Source: Syntrophomonadaceae bacterium (GTDB taxonomy: Bacteria; Bacillota; Dethiobacteria; DTU022). Taken from it: a stretch of DNA of 5,045 nucleotides. The DNA lies in contig SKPU01000004.1 of the NCBI GenBank assembly GCA_007119335.1, forward strand, positions 1-5,045, given 5' to 3'. The translations under genes and the position numbers were made by a program. Positions 1-5,045 of this stretch are shown here, piece after piece (position 1 is the first letter of the stretch; every line of letters begins with the position of its first letter). Below the pieces are notes generated by a model that saw only the letters and a program-made list of their open reading frames with translations, had not been told where the DNA came from and ran no database searches.

Positions 1-57
1 AATAATAAAAGCTGAATAGGTTTGAACTTTTTAGAGGGTCGAGGAGGGTTTTAATAA

Positions 58-516
58 ATGCAGATTAAAGAGATTATGAGTACTGATTTGGTGACGGTAT
101 CAACTACTGATTCTGTCGAGAAATGCGCCAAGCTTCTCCAGGAAAAAAATATAAGCGGATTACCGGTAATCGATGCTGACGGCAAGCTGGCCGGGATAGT
201 CACTGAAGGTGATTTGATCAGACGGGCTTCCCGCATCAAAGCGCCCGGGTATTTAGAAATTCTCGGCGGGCTGATTTACTTGGGCAGTCCCACAAAATTC
301 GTCGATGAATTACAAAGAGCAATGGCTCTTGACGCGGGAAGCTTAATGAGTAAAGAGGTCATTACTGTTAAACCCGAGGAAGCGGTGGAAAAAGCAGCAA
401 CCTTGATGGTGGAAAAGAACATTAACCGTCTTCCCGTTGTGAATGATGATGAAGAATTAGTTGGTATTGTATCCCGCAGGGATATTATGGTTTGTTTATA
501 CAGTAACAATAAGTAG
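58..516 (+). CDS. Two-CBS-domain protein (152 aa)
   Basis: This is a small soluble protein made almost entirely of a CBS-domain pair (Bateman module), which in this family binds adenine nucleotides such as AMP, ATP or SAM and works as an energy or metabolite sensor. CBS1 covers about residues 1-58, with the LPVID strand and GIVTEGD at 46-52. CBS2 covers about 96-149, with RLPVVND and GIVSRRD at 136-142. Both repeats end with the acidic residue that typically contacts ribose. A helical linker of about 35 residues (60-95) separates them. No catalytic or DNA-binding domain is attached, so the output partner is unknown. The start is well supported by GAGGAGGG at 41-48, 9 nt before ATG. The first 57 bases hold no clear promoter, so the gene may continue an upstream operon. 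It ends just before the transporter region, and co-transcription with it is likely. The family call is firm; the ligand is not known. Confidence 0.93.
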   Translation: MQIKEIMSTDLVTVSTTDSVEKCAKLLQEKNISGLPVIDADGKLAGIVTEGDLIRRASRIKAPGYLEILGGLIYLGSPTKFVDELQRAMALDAGSLMSKEVITVKPEEAVEKAATLMVEKNINRLPVVNDDEELVGIVSRRDIMVCLYSNNK

Positions 517-520
517 CCAT

Positions 521-542
521 GGTGGTGTGAAAGATATTAATT
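521..542 (+). promoter_or_regulatory. SD-like site and candidate non-canonical start of the transporter
   Basis: GGTGGTG at 521-527 differs by one base from the consensus GGAGGTG and is the only SD-like sequence ahead of the transporter. No ATG, GTG or TTG follows it in the transporter frame before ATG 576. The only candidates at usable spacing are ATA 534 (6 nt) and ATT 540 (12 nt). The alternative is a one-base frame change: GTG 527 opens a short frame that stops at 545, and removing one base near 542 would join it to the transporter. See the transporter entry. Confidence 0.35.
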
Positions 543-575
543 TCTAAAGGCGTTAAGGTTGTTATCGCCGGTTCA

Positions 576-1733
576 ATGATTAATTTTTCACTGGGTTTGT
601 TTTATGCCTGGTCTGTGTTTGCGGATGGCCTAATCAGGGAGCTTGGTTGGAGCAGGTCTGCGGCTATGTTTCCTTATACCCTGGAGCTGCTTGTTTTTTC
701 GATTGCAATGATTTTTGGAGGTCGGTTTCAGGATCGTTTCGGACCCCGCGGGGGGACACTTATAAGCGGTATCTTTACCGGCCTGGCCCTGATCCTTTGT
801 GCTGTAACAGCAAGCCCCCTGGGAATCACCCTTTCATTTGGCTTTCTTTTTGGAATCTCAGCAGCTTTTGGTTATTCTGCAGTCACCCCGGCGGTGATCA
901 AATTGTTCTCTCCTGAGAAACGGGGTCTGGTTACCGGTATAGTATTGATGAGCCTTGGCGCTGCGGCCCTGGTCTGGTCGCCGCTTATTAATTTTCTTGT
1001 ATTACGCATAGGGGTTATTAATTCTTTTCTGTTTTGCGGTATGGCGATTCTGATCATAATAACCAGTGCATCCCGGGTGATTGATCTGCCCAAAAAGGGA
1101 AGCATCGATGAACTTAATGCTCAAACTGCTCATTCCGGGGCAGGCAGGAGAAACTGGCGCACTAACCTCAGGAGTCCCGTATTTCGAATATTATGGGTGA
1201 TGATAGGCCTGACCAGCGGGGTCGGGTTTATGTTCATCGGCCACCTGGTGCAGATTGCCCAACTTGATTTTCAGGTTGGCTGGGGCTACATATTAGTTTC
1301 TCTTTTTGCGCTCACTAATGCTTTAGGACGGGTTTTTGGGGGCGCCCTGTGTGACCGGATCGGCTACCTGGGCAACTACAGGGCAGCGCTTTTTTTGATG
1401 TTGCTGGCGATGTTACTTTTTTTAAGCGGCTGGAACTGGCCGGCCCTGGTTATAGGTACTTCATTTTTAGGGTTAAGTTATGGAAGTCTTTATACTTCTT
1501 TTCCTGTTATTGTGGGCCGCCTGTTTGGCCTCGAGGACTTTGGACTTAATTACGGCATGATATTTACCGCGGTCGGTATTGTCGGCAGTCTCGGTCCTTT
1601 AGTTGCTGCCTATCTTGCCGAATTAACTAACAGCTACTATCCTGCATTTCTGCTCGGGCTGGTTTTTACTATATGCGGTTTCTTTTTGGTTAATGAGCTG
1701 AATAAAAGAGCGGGAGGAAAACTTAATGGTTAA
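576..1733 (+). CDS. MFS transporter, oxalate/formate antiporter-like (OFA) family; 5' end uncertain
   Basis: This is a polytopic inner-membrane carrier of the major facilitator superfamily, about 12 membrane segments in two halves. Counting from ATG 576, the MFS loop signature GGRFQDRFGPR is at 48-58 and SPEKRGLVTG at 112-121, as in OFA-type transporters. A hydrophilic central loop lies at about 170-200, and the second-half signature NALGRVFGGALCDRIG is at 248-263. The start is a problem. ATG 576 has no SD and falls inside TM1. In-frame sequence upstream (KGVKVVIAGS just before M1) looks like the normal family N-terminus, but the frame is closed by TGA at 528-530 with no standard start between. 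A rare ATA/ATT start near 534-540, or a one-base indel near 542, would restore about 12-14 residues. The 3' end overlaps the IclR gene by 8 nt, pointing to co-expression. The substrate is probably a small carboxylate, by family only; it cannot be read from the sequence. Confidence 0.88.
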   Translation: MINFSLGLFYAWSVFADGLIRELGWSRSAAMFPYTLELLVFSIAMIFGGRFQDRFGPRGGTLISGIFTGLALILCAVTASPLGITLSFGFLFGISAAFGYSAVTPAVIKLFSPEKRGLVTGIVLMSLGAAALVWSPLINFLVLRIGVINSFLFCGMAILIIITSASRVIDLPKKGSIDELNAQTAHSGAGRRNWRTNLRSPVFRILWVMIGLTSGVGFMFIGHLVQIAQLDFQVGWGYILVSLFALTNALGRVFGGALCDRIGYLGNYRAALFLMLLAMLLFLSGWNWPALVIGTSFLGLSYGSLYTSFPVIVGRLFGLEDFGLNYGMIFTAVGIVGSLGPLVAAYLAELTNSYYPAFLLGLVFTICGFFLVNELNKRAGGKLNG

Positions 1734-2550
1734 AAAAGAGAGGCCAAAGGCAGTGAAACAAGATGAAATGAACTCCAGGGATGTGAAATATGTTCAATCG
1801 CTTGAGCGGGCCCTGAGTATCTTGGAAATGATGGCTGAAATTGGAGCGCCGGTAACAGTTACCGAACTCGCTGAAAAAGTAGATCTCAATATGAGCACGG
1901 TACACCGTCTTTTAGCAACTCTTTTACACCGGGGTTATGTGGAGCAGGAAACAGGAAGCAGTAGATACCGGCTGGGACTTAAGATGCTGAAAATAGCCAA
2001 TGCGGTTCACACTTTTTCCGACATCAGGACAGTGGCCCGGCCTTACCTGGAAGAACTCGTTGAGCGTTGTAACGAAACAGCTAACCTCGCGTTACTAGAT
2101 GGAACCGAGATAGTTTATATCGATCAAGTTGAGTCGCATAACTATATCATCGTTAAAATGGTTGCAAGGGTGGGGAACAGGGGCCCGGTTCACTGCACTG
2201 CTTCCGGCAAAGCTCTCCTGGCCTGTCTACCTGAAGAAAGAGTCGATTATATCTTAGCTAATATAACCTTTGATAAGTATACAAATGGAACAATTACCGA
2301 TCCGATTCATTTAAAAAAGGAGCTAACCAGGGTCAAGCAGGATGGGTATGCCTTTGATTTGGGTGAATTGGAAGATTACGTTCGCTGTGTTGCCGCACCG
2401 GTATTTGATCATGAAGGAAATGCGCTGGCCAGCATTGGAGTTTCCGGACCCAGCAACCGAATTACCTCTAATTATATGAAAAATGAACTTGCCGAAGTTG
2501 TCAGAGAGATAGCTGATAAGATATCAGCCAGGATGGGCTACGGCGGCTGA
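1726..2550 (+). CDS. IclR-family transcriptional regulator (274 aa)
   Basis: This is a DNA-binding regulator of the IclR family, whose members usually control uptake or breakdown of carboxylates and aromatic or sugar acids. After a charged tail of about 20 residues, the winged helix-turn-helix occupies about 22-90 (start YVQSLERALSIL; recognition region VTELAEKVDLNMSTVHRLLATL; wing SSRYRLG). The effector-binding domain follows at about 100-268, with the family motifs GPVHCTASGKALLACLP (153-169) and RCVAAPVFDHEGNALASIGV (220-239). The length is normal. The start is set by GGGAGG at 1712-1717, 8 nt before ATG; a later in-frame ATG (1768) is less likely. The gene overlaps the transporter end by 8 nt, so the transporter is the natural candidate target, with autoregulation possible. 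No operator could be identified. It ends in TGA, used here as an ordinary stop. The effector is unknown. Confidence 0.95.
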   Translation: MVKKERPKAVKQDEMNSRDVKYVQSLERALSILEMMAEIGAPVTVTELAEKVDLNMSTVHRLLATLLHRGYVEQETGSSRYRLGLKMLKIANAVHTFSDIRTVARPYLEELVERCNETANLALLDGTEIVYIDQVESHNYIIVKMVARVGNRGPVHCTASGKALLACLPEERVDYILANITFDKYTNGTITDPIHLKKELTRVKQDGYAFDLGELEDYVRCVAAPVFDHEGNALASIGVSGPSNRITSNYMKNELAEVVREIADKISARMGYGG

Positions 2551-2608
2551 ACTTACTGTCTGGCCGGAAGGCTGCTTGAATATATTACACAATCCCCCGG
2601 ACCAAAAA

Positions 2609-2655
2609 TGCATTAATCATCCCAAACATTCTATCCGGTGATTGCAGGGTTTTTT
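2609..2655 (+). terminator. Possible rho-independent terminator after iclR-type gene
   Basis: AATCATC at 2615-2621 pairs with GGTGATT at 2637-2643 (7 bp including one T-G), around a 15-nt loop. A lower stem TGC (2609-2611) with GCA (2644-2646) is possible if ATT is bulged. Three Gs follow, then six Ts at 2650-2655. The position, about 60 bases after the regulator stop and ahead of a candidate promoter, suits a transcript end. The stem is AT-rich, the loop large and the T tract short, so this is tentative. Confidence 0.4.
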
Positions 2656-2754
2656 ATTGGATCGAAAGCTTCAGTCTGTCCGCTGATCTTCCTAAAAAGA
2701 ACAGTGGTATTTGCACTGGAGCAGTCATTCATCTTTATGGTGCAATTTATTTTA

Positions 2755-2763
2755 TGTTATTAT
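2755..2763 (+). promoter_or_regulatory. Candidate extended -10 promoter for the selenoprotein gene
   Basis: TG-T-TATTAT fits the extended -10 pattern TGnTATAAT with one mismatch. It lies in the most AT-rich part of the gap and would start transcription near 2770, giving a leader of about 43 nt. No good -35 hexamer is present 16-18 nt upstream, which extended -10 promoters tolerate. The rest of the 2551-2812 gap holds only the terminator-like hairpin; I see no RNA gene or convincing small ORF in it. Confidence 0.45.
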
Positions 2764-2799
2764 AGAATAGCAACAACAAAAAGAAATTTGCCAACAGTT

Positions 2800-2805
2800 G
2801 GAGGG
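2800..2805 (+). promoter_or_regulatory. Ribosome binding site deciding the TTG start at 2813
   Basis: GGAGGG lies 7 nt before TTG 2813. An earlier in-frame TTG at 2798 overlaps this SD and has none of its own, so 2813 is the start. The resulting protein begins MSKKYKLL and runs directly into a hydrophobic anchor. Confidence 0.8.
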
Positions 2806-2812
2806 TGTCATC

Positions 2813-3988
2813 TTGTCAAAAAAATATAAGTTGCTTACTTTGATCATAGTTAGTGTTGCGATTGCGGCAGTATTGGTAGCATCTAATCTTGAAATATTTT
2901 TATGGGAAGACGAAGGTTCTGCGGAAACTGTGGTGGAAGAGTTCGCCCCTACCGATGATCCTTATACGGCTTTTGTTGAAGCCCTTGAAGATCAAAAACC
3001 TGTTGTAGTTGAATTTTATGCCCGCTGGTGAAGTGCCTGTGTAATGATGGAGCCCGTGATCATGGCTCTAAAGGAACATTATGCCGGTGAAGTAGAGTTT
3101 ATAGTTGCTGATCTTGATGATCCAAAAACTGATCAGCTGCTGCAGGAATTCGAGGTTCATTATATCCCGGCTTTTTACTTTATTGACGGTAAAGGCGAAG
3201 TGGTGGATACAGAAGCAGGACAATTCGGGTTTGATGAAATGACAGCCCGGATTGACCCAATCGTAGGAGAAGCAGATGCAGATACAGGGCTTACCGGCCT
3301 GGATTATTTCTTTTCCGAAGTCCTGCCGGGCACAGTTGCAGAGCGAACTGTGTTTACCCTGGTCCTAATTTTTGCCGGGGGGCTGTTAACCAGTATCAGC
3401 CCCTGTATTTTATCGATGATTCCGCTCCTGGTCAGCTATATCGGCGGTTATGGTGAAGGGCCCCGATCCAGGGGGTTTTTCCTTTCATTTTCATTTGTTT
3501 CCGGGCTGGCGATTACTTTCGCTGTTTTAGGTTTCATCGCTGCCGGGTTTGGCCAGATATTTGGCGAGGTTGGTCAGTTTTGGTATTACCTGCTGGCGGC
3601 CGTAGCGATTATCATGGGCTTACAGCTGCTCGGGGTGTTAACTATTGAACTGCCCGGCCTGAAAAAAATTCCATCCAGGAAGGTAGGCCCGGCTGGTTCC
3701 CTCGTAATGGGTATGCTTTTTGGGCTGGTTGCTTCGCCCTGCGCAACCCCCGTTTTGGCCGTGATCATAACCTATGCTGCTGTGCAGGCTGAGCCCTTTT
3801 ATGGCAGCGGTTTACTCTTTATTTACGGGATGGGTCACGGAATTCCCCTCGTGGTTGCGGGGACTTTTACAGGAATAGCCAAAAGTTTGCCGAAGCTTAA
3901 CAAGTATACTCATTATCTCAGTTATGCCAGCGGGTTGATCCTGGTGGTTCTTGGCCTGGTTCTCTTGGCCTGGGTTAACTGGATATAG
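2813..3988 (+). CDS. Selenocysteine-containing thioredoxin-CcdA (DsbD-like) fusion, TGA 3029-3031 read as Sec
   Basis: This is a predicted membrane thiol-disulfide reductant conduit of 391 residues. It has a KK-preceded anchor helix (about 7-24), an acidic linker (32-50), a thioredoxin fold (about 50-155) and a CcdA-type membrane domain with about six helices (178-391). The thioredoxin part shows VVVEFYARW, then TGA as residue 73, then SAC, with a cis-proline in YIPAF (P119). TGA therefore replaces the first cysteine of WCxxC, giving W-U-S-A-C. The CcdA part carries both family redox cysteines, in SPCILSMIP (C198) and SPCATPVL (C310). Both sides of the TGA share one frame, and neither half makes a full protein alone: ATG 3044 has no SD and begins after the active site. 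By the positive-inside rule the thioredoxin domain should be extracytoplasmic. By family knowledge, CcdA passes electrons from cytoplasmic thioredoxin across the membrane, here probably to the fused Sec domain. The target (cytochrome c, secreted thiols, peroxides) is unknown. A TGC/TGT to TGA mutation or sequencing error is the alternative. Confidence 0.87.
3048..3070 (+). promoter_or_regulatory. Putative bacterial SECIS hairpin
   Basis: TGGAGCC at 3048-3054 pairs with GGCTCTA at 3064-3070: 7 bp with one G-T, of which GAGCC/GGCTC is a perfect 5-bp upper stem. The 9-nt loop CGTGATCAT (3055-3063) has G as its second base. The loop begins 23 nt after TGA 3029-3031. Known bacterial SECIS elements place a small stem with a G among the first two loop bases roughly 16-37 nt after the UGA, where it binds SelB. 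All these criteria are met. The hairpin lies within coding sequence, as is usual in bacteria. Confidence 0.72.
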
Positions 3989-4039
3989 GTCGGTTGAATT
4001 AAGGTTTTTTGTGTCTATTAGTGCACTTAGGAGATTAGT

Positions 4040-4108
4040 ATGGATTTGACAATGAACTTAACAAAAGCTTTGACAATGAAAGGAGATGATCACCGGACAT
4101 GGAAGTAA
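4040..4108 (+). CDS. Possible 22-codon leader ORF overlapping the oxidoreductase start
   Basis: ATG at 4040 has a proper SD (AGGAG at 4029-4033, 6 nt spacing) and opens a 22-residue frame ending at TAA 4106-4108, 10 nt inside the next gene. The peptide is polar, with a repeated LTM element (residues 3-5 and 11-13) encoded by the 12-bp DNA repeat. It has no signal peptide or known domain. The strong SD of the downstream gene lies inside it, so translation could be coupled to, or compete with, the oxidoreductase start. There is no run of one codon as in classical attenuators. It could be chance. Confidence 0.35.
   Translation: MDLTMNLTKALTMKGDDHRTWK
4045..4080 (+). repeat. 12-bp direct repeat TTTGACAATGAA, two copies 24 bp apart
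   Basis: Exact copies lie at 4045-4056 and 4069-4080, just ahead of the oxidoreductase SD. Each contains the -35 consensus TTGACA, but neither has a -10-like sequence 16-18 nt downstream, so they are not obviously promoters. The 24-bp period (8 codons, a little over two helical turns) suits either tandem regulator sites or a small duplication. The rest of the 3989-4098 gap holds only a weak TTGAAT-16-TATTAG promoter-like pair (3994-4021). Confidence 0.6.
4078..4091 (+). promoter_or_regulatory. Near-perfect extended SD for the oxidoreductase
   Basis: GAAAGGAGATGATC matches 13 of 14 bases of GAAAGGAGGTGATC, the complement of the Firmicute 16S rRNA 3' end, and ends 7 nt before ATG 4099. It settles that start: the frame is closed just upstream by TGA at 4087. 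Confidence 0.85.
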
Positions 4109-5045
4109 ATATTCTGGTGGGTGGAGCGGCCGGTCAGGGAATGGAAACCATTATGAATCTGCTGGGCAAAGCCCTGGTCAGGGAAGGATGCAGTTTGATT
4201 TACAACAAAGATTATATGTCCCGGGTCCGGGGCGGTCATAATTTTTCCCGCCTGCGCATTGCTGCGGACATCCCCTGGGGCACAGTGGAGTCAATTGACA
4301 TTATGGTTGCTTTAAATGAAGAGACTTATACCTTGCATAGTGAAAACCTGGTTCCTTCGGGTCGTGTTATTTATGACCCGCAACATATTAATTTACCCGA
4401 AGATGAAGACAGGGGTGTGCCGGTTGAAATGCAAAAGTTGGCGGAAGAGGCAGGCGGTAAAGTAATGGCCAATACAGTGGCTGTTGGGGCGCTGCTGGTT
4501 TTGATGGACCTGGAAACCGGAACTGTGGAAGACTTACTGCATGATACATTCGCAAGCAAAGAAGGGGTTGCAGAAAAAAACATTGCTGCTCTCAAAGCCG
4601 GCTATAGCACTGCATCCCAATCCTGCAGCGCCTGTTTTCAGCTGCCCCCCGGTCAAAAGGATGGTAAAAGGTTGTTCATAGACGGTAACCAGGTTTTGGG
4701 TATGTCCGCCCTGGCCAGCGGATGCCGGTTTTTATCAGCTTATCCGATGACCCCTTCGACCGGGGTGATGAACTACCTGGCAGGGAAGAGCAAGGAGTAC
4801 CCGGTAGTAGTTGAGCAGGCTGAAGATGAAATCGCAGCTATTAATATGGCTCTGGGTGCTTCTTATACCGGGGCGCGGGCTTTGACCTGTACGTCAGGTG
4901 GTGGATTTTCCCTGATGACCGAAGGGCTATCATTAGCAGGGATGACTGAAACACCACTGGTTGTTATTGTAGCTATGAGGCCTGGGCCGGCTACCGGGCT
5001 GCCCACCCGCACTGAACAGGGCGACCTTAGATATGTTACTCATGC
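4099..5045 (+). CDS. 2-oxoacid:acceptor oxidoreductase, fused gamma-alpha subunit (partial, runs off window)
   Basis: This is the large subunit of a 2-oxoacid:ferredoxin oxidoreductase (KorA/VorB-like group), which with a beta subunit carries out reversible CoA- and TPP-dependent oxidation of a 2-oxoacid to acyl-CoA and CO2, reducing ferredoxin in the cytoplasm. The N-terminal gamma domain (about 1-185) shows GGAAGQG (8-14) and RVRGGHNFSRLRI (42-54). The alpha domain starts near 192 with LFIDGNQVLGMSALASGCRF, then AYPMTPSTGVM, the EQAEDEIAAINMALGASYTG segment from 239, and the TSGGGFSLMTEG loop. Fused gamma-alpha subunits usually have about 550-600 residues; 315 complete codons are seen here. 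A CSAC (176-179) in the linker is unusual to my eye. The beta subunit should follow downstream, and a ferredoxin may also be encoded nearby. Substrate (2-oxoglutarate, branched-chain or other 2-oxoacid) cannot be assigned. Confidence 0.93.
   Translation, partial: MEVNILVGGAAGQGMETIMNLLGKALVREGCSLIYNKDYMSRVRGGHNFSRLRIAADIPWGTVESIDIMVALNEETYTLHSENLVPSGRVIYDPQHINLPEDEDRGVPVEMQKLAEEAGGKVMANTVAVGALLVLMDLETGTVEDLLHDTFASKEGVAEKNIAALKAGYSTASQSCSACFQLPPGQKDGKRLFIDGNQVLGMSALASGCRFLSAYPMTPSTGVMNYLAGKSKEYPVVVEQAEDEIAAINMALGASYTGARALTCTSGGGFSLMTEGLSLAGMTETPLVVIVAMRPGPATGLPTRTEQGDLRYVTH

Noticed and set aside
51..239. Minus-strand ORFs opposite the CBS, transporter, CcdA and oxidoreductase genes
   Set aside because: They have compositionally poor translations with no domains, and each lies fully opposite a well-supported gene.
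519..530. A second selenocysteine codon (TGA 528) in the transporter after ATG 519
   Set aside because: It would be residue 4 of a non-conserved N-terminus, ATG 519 has no SD, and there is no functional reason for Sec there.
2638..2829. A 63-codon GTG-started ORF in the gap before the selenoprotein gene
   Set aside because: It has no SD, spans the terminator-like and promoter-like sequences, overlaps the next gene's start in another frame, and resembles no protein family I know.
3055..3063. TGATCA palindrome in the SECIS loop as a regulator site
   Set aside because: It is a 6-bp palindrome expected by chance, and the position is better explained by the hairpin loop.
3044..3988. A separate CcdA gene starting at ATG 3044
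   Set aside because: There is no SD, and the start would fall inside the thioredoxin helix after the active site. The frame is continuous with the upstream part through a TGA at a catalytic Cys position, so it is one gene.
3969..4010. A terminator after the selenoprotein gene (T tract 4005-4010)
   Set aside because: The best upstream pairing (TTAA with TTAA, plus CC/GG across a 4-nt bulge) is too weak and AT-rich to call.

Overview
The window is 5 kb of compactly arranged protein-coding DNA, all on the + strand, with moderate GC, strong Shine-Dalgarno (SD) sites and a TTG start. With the 2-oxoacid:acceptor oxidoreductase and an apparent selenocysteine codon, it suggests an anaerobic, selenium-using bacterium, most likely a Clostridia-type Firmicute. 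That placement is inference; there is no rRNA or other marker here.

Layout. A small two-CBS-domain protein (58-516) is followed closely by a major facilitator transporter resembling the oxalate/formate antiporter family (576-1733, probably starting further upstream). The transporter overlaps by 8 nt an IclR-family regulator (1726-2550). These look co-transcribed: an uncharacterised carboxylate-type transporter with its probable local regulator and a nucleotide-sensing CBS protein. A terminator-like hairpin with a T tract (2609-2655) and an extended -10 promoter (2755-2763) mark a transcription boundary in the 262-base gap that follows.

The most notable gene is at 2813-3988. One reading frame encodes an N-terminal membrane anchor, a thioredoxin domain and a CcdA/DsbD-type membrane domain, but it is interrupted by one TGA at 3029-3031. 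That TGA lies exactly where the first active-site cysteine of the thioredoxin WCxxC motif belongs. A 7-bp hairpin with G as the second loop base lies 23 nt downstream, as expected for a bacterial SECIS element. The best reading is one 391-residue selenoprotein with a U-x-x-C redox centre, fused to the membrane conduit that would supply its electrons. Gene callers that treat TGA only as stop would split it into two fragments.

After a 110-base gap with a possible 22-codon leader ORF (4040-4108) and a 12-bp direct repeat comes the 5' part of a fused gamma-alpha 2-oxoacid:acceptor oxidoreductase gene (4099 to the window end), which runs off the edge.

No tRNA, rRNA, CRISPR array, insertion sequence or minus-strand gene is supported.
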